Shown here one piece after another: positions 40,185 through 50,766 of a DNA stretch of 64,000 bases. The stretch's first letter is position 1; each line of letters opens with the position of its first letter. The stretch is from NCBI RefSeq assembly GCF_001949145.1, contig NW_019091382.1, forward strand, positions 1,853,619 to 1,917,618, in the 5' to 3' direction. The DNA comes from Acanthaster planci (Eukaryota; Echinodermata; Asteroidea; Valvatida; Acanthasteridae). The notes beneath the pieces are model-generated. The model was not told the DNA's origin. It saw only the letters and a list, made by a program, of their open reading frames with translations, and made no database searches. The translations under genes were made by a program, and so were the position numbers.

Positions 40185-42619
40185 TTATGTACATGAAAAT
40201 TCAGACAAAGCAATACAACTTTGTACAGCACTAATGACAGTGCAGGGCAATTTATGAACTCGTTTGGGGAACCGCCTCGGCGCTTTTTGAGCCAACGCAT
40301 CCAAAAGATTGCCCTCGTTCTTTGAATTTGAACCTTCTGTGACATCATAACACTCCAGAGCAGTCTCATCATTATTGGCCTCATTGACCAACTCTCCAGA
40401 TGAACCATTGACAATGGGAACATAAGTCACTTGATCTACTGGGAGGCTCTCCTCCAAATCATCCTTGGATTCACTTTCCCAAGTACCAATTGTTTCACTG
40501 ACACACTGTTTTAACATGTCAACATGGACACCTTTTGACATGCTTCCCAACTTTAGCTGAATATGGATGATAACATTCGACAACTTCTTGGTAATTAACC
40601 AAGGTCTTTCCCAACAAAGCTGTAGCTTGGGGGAAAGGTACTATTTCTTCGCCAGGTTGTGTAGCCACACAGATTGGCCGTCTTTTTACCCATGTTCAAA
40701 TCCTTGTCTGTCATAGTTTCGTTTTTTGCCTCCCTCCGGGCACTTTTTCTGAGATAATTCCTTGCCCTTATGGGCACTCTGCATTTCACCTCTCAATTTC
40801 ACAACAAAGTCTAAAGTTGTGTCCTCTTCAACTTTGGGACACCTTGTTACCGAATCTACCAGGAAAGTCACCTCTAATCCCAACATCATCATGTTTGGGC
40901 TCTCACCAGTTGAGTCCTGTGGCGTACACCTGTAGGCGAAGAAGGCATGGGGAGAAATTCATCCCAGTCCTTCTGCCTTCACTTAGGGTCAATGAGCATT
41001 GCCGCAATATTTACCAAGGTTTTGTTAAACCTTTCAACCATGCCGTCTGACTTTAGGTTGTAGGCGGTCATACAGGTTTTTGAAATGCCAAGGACTCGGC
41101 ACATCTTACCAAATACCTCAGATTCAAAGTTAGCACCCTGATCTGAATGGAGTTCTTAAGGCACTCCAAATCGACACACAAACTCTTTCACCAACATATA
41201 TACGACCGTAACTACAGTTGCATCTGAAAGTGGAAATGCCTCCATCCATTTTGTGCAGTAGTCACCAATGACCAAAATCCAATAGTTGCCATTGTCTGTC
41301 ATGGGCAATGGCTGAGCAAGTCTATGGCTACTCACTCCACTGGAACCCCAACTGGAAACTGCTGTAAGGGTGCAACCCTTCTTTTAGCAGCTGACTTTCT
41401 TCTGGCCCAAACATTACATCCACTCAAAAATGACTGCACATCCACAGACATACCTGGCTAGAAATATCAAAGTTTCACTTTGGCTAATGGTTTATTGAAG
41501 CCTAAGTGTTGACTTCCTTGCAGAAATTTGGTGATAACACCAATAGCCACCAAATGGCCTTTCCATCATCAGAGTCCTATTGTCGGTGTAGCACACATTT
41601 GCAGATCTCCAACTGGTCCCATTGTGACCAATACATCTTGCAGGTTGCTGACAAGTGGGAAACTGTGTTCCACACTGGCCGATTTTTGCCCTCTACCTTC
41701 GACCTTATGAGCCAACTCATGGTGTCATCCTGTAATTGTGCTTCTCTTAAACACTCCCACACAGGACTGGTTGGGCGGCCCTGCCCCTAACACACTCCCC
41801 GGAGGTTGACCCTTGGGTACCACACCAATTGTTTCAACTTCATTCACCTCCTCCTCACTGCAGCACAGTTTGCACAGCGATCTCAACAATCCATCAGGAT
41901 TTCCATACTGGTTGCCACTTCTGTGCTCCATCGGATCTACCGGGGCAAGCCCGACCAAGTCAGTGCCCTCCAAAACAATTTTGCCTGGGACCACAGCCTC
42001 ATGACCTGGTGGGTTGACTGTTGATTGGGAAAAACCAGCTGCGGAATGATTTTCAAAGTGAGGGGGCAGTTGCTAGACCATCAGGCATCAGCCGTTAATG
42101 GGTCAATCAATTACGTCTCACCCAATTATAGGACCTGCAAAAAGTGGGGGGCCAGGCCCCCAGTTGAAAAAGTGGGCCTCCCCACTTCCGCCACCAGTGT
42201 TGGGAAACCACACGTTCAGCTAAGGGTTCGCCATCACCATTTGTGCACTTGATCTTCTCACCACTGATCTTCCACTCCCTTAATTGGAAGTCTATGTTTC
42301 CACCCGTTGTCACGAGAAAATCCATGCCCAAGATACCACTGTACGTCAATTTTGGCAAAGACTGCCTTCACTGGATGTGTGGTTTGACCAACTTGCATCT
42401 CCACCAAAGCCATACCTAATTGGCGAATTGGTTTCTGTCCACCTGTTTCACTTGCACATATACTGCCTCCAAGACAGGTCTTTTCTCTTTTGGGATTCTA
42501 TCGTACTCCTCACTGCTTATTAAAGTATCAGTCGAACCCATGTCAATTAAGAATTGACTCTTGGTCGACCTCACTAACCCGTCAACAAACAACCCGTAAC
42601 TTTCCATCACAACATACAC
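40185..42619 (-). pseudogene. Ty3/gypsy retrotransposon relic lacking RT and RNase H
   Basis: Reading leftward, an aspartic protease comes first: FLIDMGSTDTLIS (about 42550), where M replaces the usual T of DTG, and ILGMDFL (about 42330). A PGKIVLEGT linker follows at about 41985. The text then goes to the linker before integrase (LREAQLQDDTMSWLIRSKVE at about 41755) and a degraded HHCC region. Next are the integrase core, with a degraded HSDQGxNFESxxF motif near 41120-41145 and SDGMVERFN near 41050-41025, and the post-core segment with REAKNETMTD and YDRQGFEHG near 40700. The C-terminal frame ends at 40185. RT and RNase H, normally about 2 kb between protease and integrase, are entirely missing. 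No LTR pair was found. Frames are broken throughout. Confidence 0.8.
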
Positions 42620-42649
42620 TATCAGCTATCAACACTTAATCACAAGTGG

Positions 42650-44425
42650 ATCCACAGAGTTGGCCACAGGAGCATGTATGTCTGTTGTAAAAAAAAAATA
42701 CATCTTGAAAAGCATGTATGTCCCTAGTAAATGTTGACCAAAAGAAGGGTGAGAGTGAAAGAAAGTGGAGGGTAACCCATCTCATTTTGGGTCTGCCCTC
42801 ACTTGAAAAATGCATCCTCAGCCCTGTGCATGCACAGGGTTCCTGATTCACAGTTACATGTACATCCCCCACTGGTTACCCAGGAAATGTCTGGGCCCAT
42901 AGGTTAGTACCATTGCCATCATGCTCCCCCCCCCACCTGCCCACACTATGGGTTCGTGCATTTTCTGTGTATGCAGTGTGTCCACCCCAAGTATAAATGT
43001 TGTTGATATAGGCCTCTGAAAAGCAATGTTGTTACTACAATCTTTGTACAATGCACCACCAAATTTCTGTTAACCTTATTTCAATTCTGTTTGACAGTGG
43101 ATATGTAGTCATCGTCAGCAAATTTAACTTAATGGTATTTACATCACAATGACTATGTTGGTGCAGAACCAGACAACTATTTGTCAAGGTAAGAATTTTT
43201 ATGTAAAAAAAAAAAACAAAACAAAAAAACGGGTTGCTGTGCATGTGCCCGGCAATATGTTGTCTACATGTACTTACATTTGCTGACGATACCTTGATAT
43301 TTACTGCCTTTTTTTGCTCTGTTTAAATGCATTTCAGTAAGCGTCTCTTTTGGTTTTAGTGCTATGCAAATTTGCATATTCATGAGCAAATGTGTGACAT
43401 CATACCAGGGAGAAAACCTCAACGGTGCACAGATTTGTGCACAAAATAAAAATCCAAAATGTGTACAATTTATTGTTCTAAATTTCCTTTTCTTCAGGTA
43501 TTTGTCCCTTTGTAAGTACAAGGCAAGAAGCCAGTGAGGAACCCTTTCTCATAACTGTTTCAGTGAGCGAATTTTGGACTCGCAATTTGATAGGAACACC
43601 CTTTGAACTGAACACTGCCCTCCATGATTGGTCCCTGATATCACAGCAACTTTGAGCATCTTCTGTTATCCAAAAAAAATTTTCAAATTTTAAATGTTTT
43701 ATAAAACCATGCACTTTCTAATACGCTTAACCCCAAAACAATGTCAAACAGTTTTCATATATGGAATATATATGTGAGTTGCACAAAATTGCACCAAAGA
43801 AAACTTCAATTTTTGCTAAACCTATTCGGGAAAACACCAAAGTGACACTCTCCCACTCAGTAAGTGTACATGTATTTGTTCTGGTGATGCCATCCAACAA
43901 AAAAAAATATATATTCTTTTAATTTTTTTCCCAAAATTTACTGGTAACGTCATGAAATGAAAGGAATTACACCTTTGAAAGGAATGCCAGACCCTAGAAA
44001 ATGAAGGAATTTCCTGACAGATAAATATGATTACATGGACAAAAAAAATTTAAAAAATTACTATTTCAGTCCATGATACCAAATGAAACTACACCTTTTC
44101 ATTTAGCCAGTGGATTGAAAGAGCCAGTTTTTGGTGATATAACCTGTTTTCATACAAACACAATCACATTCACACAAGTACAAGCCTGTGGTCACTTGCC
44201 CTTGTAATGTGCCCGCTCACTATGTCATAACTTAGTTGCAAGGAACTTCATGGAGAATAACACCCTCAGTGGTAACAATAGAAAACATGACTACATGTAG
44301 TGCTCTCCCAGGTGTCCCTGCTCACATTTTCCTTCAAAAAATTCTGCTGTCTGTAACCATCTAATTGACAATAAGTTGTATGCAATCAGTGCACCATTGC
44401 ATTCAAACCAGCCTTTTGTTATCAA
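42650..44425. other. Intron-like sequence with one weak exon candidate
   Basis: A minus-strand acceptor (TGGATAACAG) at 43663 opens a phase-0 frame starting KMLKVAVISGTNHGGQCSVQ, in the correct phase to follow exon 44429-44501. However, no strong donor precedes the stop about 40 codons on. The rest is AT-rich and unassigned. Confidence 0.3.
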
Positions 44426-44428
44426 TAC

Positions 44429-44501
44429 CTTTGTTTGAATATCTCCACTGCACTGCCACTCATCTTCATTGTTTTTGGTCAGCTTTTCCAGGAAAGTACA
44501 G
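44429..44501 (-). CDS. Internal exon A3 of an unidentified gene
   Basis: An acceptor (TTAATTGCAG) and donor (CAAAG|GTATTG) frame one base plus 24 codons. The leading C completes a serine codon (AG+C) left by exon 46304-46422, so the phase matches exactly. The translation is CTFLEKLTKNNEDEWQCSGD then IQTK: hydrophilic and globular-looking. It ends in phase 0. Confidence 0.6.
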
Positions 44502-44850
44502 CTGCAATTAATCAAAACACAAACTACATGTATTTACACAATATTATCTGAACAAGAATTTCCTTTCCTGTGCTAAATGGACCTCTCTCATATTGCCTTC
44601 TATTTGTATTGGAGGCCAATGATGCAGAGGGGCCATATTTTCATTTGCCTGGGTCAAGTTATTGGTCATTAGCCGCACCACATTGGCTCGCTTACGTATT
44701 CTCCGTTGTGCACATGTGTACATTCAAAGTGGAAAATCAAGCCAAACAGCGACCTCATGCAGCCAGCTTGATTTGTAAAATCAGCTGAACCATGATGAAC
44801 GTTTGAGTAAAACCATTTCCAGAAAGGTTTGGGAAGGTGCTCATTATCCT

Positions 44851-45060
44851 GTGTGCCGTATATTGCAGTGTTTCAGACTGTTGATTTATGAGTGAAATTT
44901 TCCCATTTTCATCGGTCAACAACTGCATGCATTCTGTGTGCAATCACATGGCCATGGTATGATCATATTACACACGTGAGAAAAACTCAATGCATTGCAT
45001 TCCCCATGTGCGGCATATTGCAGTGTTTCAGATTGTTGATTCACTGGTGAAATTTTCCCA
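44851..45060. repeat. Two-copy direct repeat of about 54 bp
   Basis: Positions about 44853-44907 and 45007-45060 share TATTGCAGTGTTTCAGA, TGTTGATT and GTGAAATTTTCCCA in order, separated by about 100 bases. Function unknown. It may be a short local duplication. Confidence 0.7.
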
Positions 45061-46303
45061 GGTACTGAGGTCTGAAACTGTCTTAGTTTCGTTGTAATAT
45101 ATCCTCAAGGATTGGGCCAAAAACTAGCTGTACAGATAGACCTACTCAACTTGGTTCTGAGTTGTCCCATGCGCCTCACAGCATGGGGTCCACGATGAAT
45201 AAACTTTCAGTTTACGTCCAACTTACATGAAACGCTTCAGTAACATGACACCCACACTCCATGGCTGTCTGCTGTTCTGGTAAAAAATCTTTAAGTAACT
45301 AGTAATTTACCAGTGCAGAATTCAAAGATATAAAGAGTTTTAGAACAATGGACGACACAGTTCAGCCATGACACAGCCAAGCTTGGCCAGCATTATGTTT
45401 TGATGAGGTAGTTACATATTATGAAGACACTGGAATTAGAGGTCACTTTTCACTTTGATTTTTCCACTGTAAAACAAAGATGGAAACGGACAGCTAGCCA
45501 GTACAGTGCGGATTATGACAAATGCCTTGACCAAGGCTTTACTTTCATTTAGTTTTTACATATAGTAGCAGAATTTTACATGTATTATTTGGTGTTTTGA
45601 TAACAGTGTACATTTTTTAAATACTGTGTAGGTTACTCTTTTAGTTTTATTCAGAAGGCAAGCCACATGTGCAGTTTACCAGTTATGGGTGGGCAAAAAT
45701 ATGACTGTGAAGTAAAAGGGAGGTGTCCAAGCACTATTTATGCACCAAGCTATAAGCTGCAATAAAAAGAAGAATGGATAGTAAAGAAAACATTGATGAT
45801 TACCAAACAACTTCTCACCAGAGAACTGTATGCCTGCAGTTAACTAAGGAGTGGAACTATATTTACTAAGACTAAAAAAGGTTTACTTCAGTGTTGATCG
45901 AATGGAGTAAACAAATGCATCACAAGTCATTTATAACCATGAACAGAGTTGAACTGCGAGAGATTAACTGCAAATAATGCAATCATCTGAGAAATTTAGT
46001 TTTTAAATACAATGGACCGTTCACAACAGTCCTTACTGGAATGGCTGCTCACAGCATAAAAGTCTGTATAACATTACAGGCAAATACAATGTATTAGTAC
46101 ATGTAGTTCTGTTGCTTAAGCAACTGTGGAATCACAAGTAATGTTTGTTTAATCTCGCATATGGGATGACGATAACTGCTACAGTTTCTTTCTTTCCAAT
46201 CCCAAGTACACACAATACCACTGTAATCTGTGCTTAAAGTACTTAGGAAAGAAGAACATTTCCTAAGTTGCAGGCTCTTTAGCAAATCTGTAAATTCCAT
46301 CAC

Positions 46304-46422
46304 CTGAGCAAGGGGCAGAGAATTTTTCCTCGGTGAGTGCCTGTCCGCATTAGTCGCACTAAATGAACTAGGTTGTGGTGATGACTGCTGCAGTGGGTAA
46401 GACACAGACACAATTTGCTTGC
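46304..46422 (-). CDS. Internal exon A2 of an unidentified gene
   Basis: An acceptor (CTTGTGACAG) and donor (CTCAG|GTGATG) frame 39 codons plus two bases, entering in phase 0 and leaving in phase 2. The translation includes ASKLCLCLTHCSSHHHNLVH and ends GKILCPLL. It is amphipathic, leucine/cysteine-rich and helical-repeat-like. It connects in phase to the exons on both sides. An overlapping longer frame through this segment ignores the donor and is probably spurious. Confidence 0.6.
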
Positions 46423-46640
46423 CTGTCACAAGATACAAAAACAATATGATTAAACAGAACTGGGTCATTTACTATGGGGGAATGTGGTCAACACAAGAAA
46501 ATAACATGACACTTTGCAGACCTTAAGTGCAATGGAGCAAATGATTCATCTACCTGTGTTTCATCTGAATGCACGACAAAATGGGCTGCCACCCAACATC
46601 AACATTTTCAAAGACAACGTTTATTTTTCCATGTTTTACC

Positions 46641-46700
46641 TTTCTTATTAAATTGAGTTATTTCTTATTAAATTGAGTTAAATTTTTATTAAATTGAGTA
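46641..46700. repeat. 20-bp tandem repeat, three copies
   Basis: TTTCTTATTAAATTGAGTTA occurs twice exactly (46641-46660 and 46661-46680), followed by a third copy with changes to 46700. Confidence 0.9.
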
Positions 46701-46887
46701 AAAACTGAATACCGAAACTTTGAAGAGTCGTCAATCTCAAACCAGGTCACAAGCAGACTCAATGCACAATATCCACTACAGTGTGCTATGACATATTAAC
46801 AGTCAAATGACTTGGAACACAACAGAAGGACTGTTTTATCGTTTTCTTACAGTTGGAATAATACTAACAAGTATGTAAGAAACAGAC

Positions 46888-46966
46888 CTGAGAATTCCAT
46901 GTTTGCTCTTGAAAACAATTGAGTACAGCAGCTAGGCAGTGCTGAATATCAACCTCCACAGGGCAC
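46888..46966 (-). CDS. Internal exon A1 of an unidentified gene
   Basis: An acceptor (TTTGATTGCAG) and donor (TCTCAG|GTCTGT) frame one base plus 26 codons, leaving in phase 0, which matches exon A2. The translation includes CPVEVDIQHCLAAVLNCFQE and ends QTWNSQ. It is the most upstream exon I can support; the 5' part of the gene must lie further right. Three consecutive phase-compatible exons (A1-A2-A3) make this a real gene despite no recognised family. Confidence 0.62.
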
Positions 46967-47460
46967 CTGCAATCAAATCAATAAAATAATATTATTCCGT
47001 AATAACTCACATGAAATATTTATTCATAAATACCTTAGCCAGTTTAGCCATTCCTATTGGTCAATAGCCCGTCATGTGGCCAGTCTTAAACACTTGGTTG
47101 GTCTTGAACACTTTCCTGAGGTTACATGACATGTAGACTCCTATGAAATCTGGCCCCTTGTCCCTTGTATTGATTGAATGTTTACTTCTGTCTGTACAAT
47201 ACTACCAATGAATCCCGATTTTGACTGTCCCAAATTCATACTACACAGGCTCATTGTGTTTTGCACCACCTCACACAGTACGCATCTTGTGCACACCAAT
47301 CTTCATTTATGCAGATGATCAGAACCACCAGTGAGAAGTACGTACTGGTACCATACCATGGCAACAAAAATGCTCATACAAATATGAATAAAATTGAACA
47401 AAATTATTGAAAGTTTACTCGTTTTAATACTGGTTTGACTACGACTCAAAAAGGTATTTA

Positions 47461-47612
47461 TTAATGGGAATAAATATGTGTTTGGCCATTCTTAAATAAT
47501 TCTAGACCAGATCAGGAGAATGGATGCTGATAATGTCCCTTGCATTTGGTTTCCATTCTCCTGATCTGATTTGTTTCATTTAAGACCCGCCAAGCATTTA
47601 ATGATTCCATTA
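47461..47612. mobile_element. 152-bp palindromic MITE
   Basis: Outer arms TTAATGGGAATAAATATGTG... and ...AATGATTCCATTA are imperfect inverses over about 36 bases. Inside them a perfect 17-bp inverted pair, CAGATCAGGAGAATGGA (47508-47524) and its complement (47552-47568), encloses a 27-base loop. A terminus fragment of the same family occurs at 7319. Confidence 0.75.
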
Positions 47613-48069
47613 TTAAAAATTTGACAGACAAATTTGATGATTATGACAGAAAATTCTAAAAAGTGTAAGAAAGTAACCAATCATTTTTGAAAGATATAAC
47701 ACATATGGGGTAATTTCAGGGGACTCAGAAAACATAATACTAGCATGTTAAGCATGGGGGAAAATCAGCTTTACCAATGACAATGTCTGTGTTGCCCTCT
47801 GCTACGTATTGATTCTGAGCAATTTTTGCAAGAGGCTGTCCTGAACCTGCCCTTGATCCACCACTGTCACACCACATTCCTTGGACGGGTACTTAAAATT
47901 TGACGATCAAGCCAGCTGAAGTGGCTAAGGAGTACCAAATCTATCTACAATTAATTATGTCATACTGCAAAATAAGAGCTCAGTGCTTTAATCTTAATGG
48001 GAATAAATATCAAACTAAATAGGGAAACTGACTAGGTGTGTACTTGTACAATTGATTATAAAAATGAAC

Positions 48070-48230
48070 AAAGAATTTGACCAGGATTTGAACTTGCAAC
48101 CTCTGAAAACCTGTACCGGTGCTCTACCAACTAAGCTATCCAGCCCTACATTGGTGGCTCTTCCCATTTGTCAGTGTCTCTGTTTGGGGGTGCTCGTCAA
48201 AGCCATTAAGCCTGAAATACCATATAGCTA
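48070..48230 (-). repeat. tRNA-derived SINE-like sequence
   Basis: On the minus strand an A-box (TAGCTTAGTTGG, 48138-48127) and a near-consensus B-box (AGTTCAAATCC, 48094-48084) are spaced as in a tRNA gene. The intervening anticodon arm does not fold: CCGGT cannot pair with the expected partner. A CCAGG-type end follows. This fits a tRNA-derived SINE head or tRNA pseudogene rather than a working tRNA. It abuts the virus-like cluster starting at about 48235. Confidence 0.6.
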
Positions 48231-48234
48231 GGGA

Positions 48235-48406
48235 TCACACCCCAATTACAGGATACAACCTGCTAAGTGGTGAACAGGTGAATGGAAATTTGATTTTGGG
48301 TGGCCTAGTAGCAGGGGGAATCGCACTATTTTTGTTTCTGAAAAAACTCGGGCCCCTTCATCACCTTCACAACCGGCTGAAGCAACCACAGACCAAGAAA
48401 TCCTAG
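48235..48406 (+). pseudogene. Truncated small membrane protein, virus-like cluster gene 1
   Basis: An open frame of about 55 codons up to TAG at 48404-48406. It contains a hydrophobic, glycine-rich segment LILGGLVAGGIALFLFLKK followed by a basic tail, as in single-span membrane proteins. The start is not visible because the frame runs into the tRNA-like repeat, so it is 5' truncated. It is the first of three rightward genes. No family name can be given. Confidence 0.4.
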
Positions 48407-48428
48407 ACATGGAGTAGCTTAAAAACGG

Positions 48429-48438
48429 TATATAATAA
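48429..48438 (+). promoter_or_regulatory. TATATAATAA box abutting a start codon
   Basis: TATATAATAA ends two bases before the ATG at 48441. The same TATATAATA lies 5 bases before the ATG at 51499 on the other strand. Placement this close resembles late promoters of large DNA viruses more than a host core promoter, which sits about 30 bases before transcription start. Confidence 0.45.
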
Positions 48439-48440
48439 GA

Positions 48441-48679
48441 ATGAGTAACGCAAAAATCAACATAAATGGGATTGCCAATACGGTATATCACGGCGCAGTA
48501 ATTTCAGCAATTTTTACGCCATGCTTAGTAATCGACTACTAAAAATTAAACCACCCGATCTAAATAAATTGTCGGTGGAAGACGTAGCAAAAATGGCTGC
48601 ACTCGCCAGTGGTGCATTGGCTACACAGAATTGGCTAGTGGCGCAAGGTGTCTTACCCACGAGTTTGCCCTCCGGTTAA
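48441..48679 (+). pseudogene. Virus-like cluster gene 2, frameshifted small protein
   Basis: The frame from ATG 48441 runs 33 codons (includes NGIANTVYHGAVISAIFT). It stops at 48540-48542, while a second frame from 48521 continues 52 codons to TAA at 48677. Composition and overlap indicate one about-79-residue protein broken by one indel near 48515. The second half is helical (SVEDVAKMAALASGALATQN) with a hydrophobic face. No family recognised. A hairpin with a T9 tract overlaps the stop. Confidence 0.45.
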
Positions 48680-48693
48680 AACCGTTTTTTTTT
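48673..48693 (+). terminator. Hairpin plus T9 at the end of gene 2
   Basis: CGGTT-AA-AACCG (48673-48684) is directly followed by nine T. It overlaps the stop codon of gene 2. It resembles 3' hairpin signals of some large DNA viruses or a T-rich terminator; function is inferred. Confidence 0.4.
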
Positions 48694-48770
48694 AGTAAAG
48701 TAAAAGGCCCCGGTTTAGACCACGGTTAAAAACCAGTTTATGGTAAAGTCAAGTGAAAAGTTAAAGTAAG

Positions 48771-50014
48771 ATGGCTGAAGGAGGATTTGACCCGGAAGAG
48801 ATACCCCTTGACGAAATAACAGAAGATCAAGTCGAAGAAGACCTAGATGTGGATAGTGCCTTTGCCTAAGACAATACATTGGACACAACACGAGAAGAAA
48901 CGTCATTTGTGGGTCAAGGTCTAGGCACGTCAGATTTAAGAATGGTGTTAATCAAAGGCAAAACAAACGATTTTTACGATGCAATTCAAAAAGAAACCAG
49001 GTATGAACCAATAGTTAGGGATCCAAACCTTTTTCATCTTGACAGTGAAGATGGCCTGTATGTCAAGTTTGAAGGCAGAGAAATTCTTTTGAATCAAGAA
49101 AACGACAGCCATAAGTTTCTTAGTTTAAGGACCATCCAAAGAAGAACAAACGTAGATCTCATAAGACGCATTTTAGGTTTCCGTGACTACGTTACCAGTA
49201 AAACGAAACAACAAGCCCTCTCAAGCAGCAGATCAAGTCAGAGAAATTGTAGAAGACCTCACTCGCGATCAAGAACCCCAGATAGAAGGGTTAGACTACA
49301 TAGAACGCCAGATAGAAGGGCAAGGTTATAGATGAAGGTTTAGACGAAGCTTAACAGATGGTCAAAGGGGAGCTGATTTTAAACCAGGGTATAAAATTGG
49401 ATCAATCAGACGCAAAGACTCAAGAGGTTAAGAACGAGTTAGAAGAAGCAGCTTCGGAAGGAGACCGTGCAGAACTTCGAAAGCAATTGAGCGATTAAGA
49501 AGTGGAAAGGCAAGGCAGGTTAGAAGTCATCAACAGAAACACCGATCAGCTTCAGAGTCAGATCAACTGCATCAAAGAAAACGTTTCAGCTACAATGGGC
49601 AGTGATTTAACTTTATGCGAACGAATTCAAGTGCTTTTTAGAGAGAAAGGCGATTGTATCTTAACGGCTTTTAGTTTAGCCGTGAGTACGATCGTATCTA
49701 GCATAGTGACCTCTGTCAGAGCTGTTGGTACGCCTACTCCAACGCTGGAACTGCAACCGCTGGAACCTATGCCAAAACCTCCCCCGTCTAAAGGTGGCGT
49801 AACCGACTGGATCAACCGACAATTGTGGAACTTGGCAAACGTGTTGAAAACACTGGGTTTATCTGCTTTGGGAGCACTACCAGGTCTAATCGGTATTATA
49901 CTTAGCTGGCTATTCAACGTGGCGAGTAAAGCGGTAGGCTGGATCGCTAGTAACGTTTGGACGTTGTTTGTGGGTGCTGATGTTTCGATTTTGACTTATG
50001 TGCAGAAGATGTAG
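48771..50014 (+). pseudogene. Virus-like cluster gene 3: coiled-coil, multi-membrane-segment protein
   Basis: The start at 48771 opens an acidic N-terminus. An in-frame TAA at 48867 interrupts it and the same frame continues to about 49330 (GQGLGTSDLRMVLIKGKTND, then a segment around YVKFEGREILLN). After frame changes near 49200-49300, a lysine/glutamate-rich coiled coil follows (KNELEEAASEGDRAELRKQ), with a second TAA at 49496-49498. Then come DLTLCERIQVLFREKG, a membrane helix (CILTAFSLAVSTIVSSIV), a proline-rich spacer and paired hydrophobic helices (LSALGALPGLIGIILSWLF, then VGWIASNVWTLFVGA). It ends TAG at 50012-50014. The whole was one protein of about 410 residues. I recall similar uncharacterised proteins in marine invertebrate genomes but cannot verify this here. 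Confidence 0.6.
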
Positions 50015-50031
50015 GTCTGTTTGCCAGGTTT

Positions 50032-50063
50032 AACCCCCCTCTCAAATTTGGGAGGGTTTTTTT
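50032..50063. terminator. Palindromic hairpin plus T7 between convergent genes
   Basis: CCCCTCTCAAA/TTTGGGAGGG forms a nearly perfect 11-bp stem (50036-50056) followed by seven T. It lies 18 bases after the stop of the rightward gene 3 and about 100 bases beyond the stop of the leftward gene at 50160. Confidence 0.55.
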
Positions 50064-50159
50064 CATACCTTTTACTTTTTGGTGAAGTTGAAAGTTAATT
50101 TCAAGTAAACACTTTGTACAACATAAAATCGAGTCCACCAACAGCAATGGCTCCAATGG

Positions 50160-50748
50160 TTAACGACAGTTTTTCTTCGTTGTGACGTCCAACGGTTTCT
50201 TTTCTTGAGGTGGTGTTGGTACAGGTAAAGGGGGAATAGGTTCTGGCTCTGTAACTTCTTCTACTTGACCAGGTTTTGTGAAAATGGAAGCACTCGAGTT
50301 TTGTAAATTGTCATTGTATCCTTCAAATGTACCGATGCGAAGATCCATGTCAGAGGGCACCAAATACAAACCAGATGCAACTACAACGTTTAAAGGCATT
50401 TTCGCGTACTGCAACGAATCTTGAAATTGGTCAATACTTTGCTCCAAGTCAGGCTCCGAGTTAATCAAAGATTCCACTATAGTGATAAACTGCTGTTGAG
50501 CATCTAAACTGGTGCCGGGGGCTAAAACGCTTGTCTTTGTCCGGGCTTGAGCTCATAACAACTCATATACATAGGCTCTAATTAATTCGTTCACCTTTGT
50601 GATTCCTACGTCTGCCAAGCTTGATTTCTTCGGGATAAAGTCCCACCGAGCCAATTTAACTGAGTCGGACTGTTCAATCTAAATCACCGTTAAAGTACCA
50701 ATTATCTTTATTAACCATGATCGCAAATTGACTAAAGTTGTGTCCCAT
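50160..50748 (-). pseudogene. Virus-like cluster gene 4
   Basis: Leftward gene of about 195 codons, ATG at 50748-50746, stop at 50160. One frameshift lies near 50680 and one in-frame TGA at 50555-50553. The C-terminal half is intact: ESLINSEPDLEQSIDQFQDS, then KMPLNVVVASGLYLVPSDMD, then a proline-rich tail. No transmembrane segment and no recognised family. It begins 18 bases after the stop of gene 5, so the two were tightly packed. Confidence 0.5.
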
Positions 50749-50766
50749 CTTTTAAATAAAGCTTTT

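Noticed and set aside
43490-43662. Exon A4 following exon A3
   Set aside because: The acceptor and phase fit, but no credible donor occurs before the in-frame stop, so it is mentioned only as a weak candidate.
46094-46468. Single 124-codon gene covering exon A2
   Set aside because: That frame ignores strong splice sites. The phase-consistent reading in the other frame links three exons.
35570-46966. Rotatin (RTTN) identity for the unnamed helical exons
   Set aside because: The exons have an armadillo-like feel, but comparing them with what I remember of rotatin gave no convincing stretch of similarity.
48078-48147. Functional tRNA gene on the minus strand
   Set aside because: A- and B-boxes are present, but the anticodon stem does not pair and the acceptor stem is poor, so it is called a tRNA-derived repeat.
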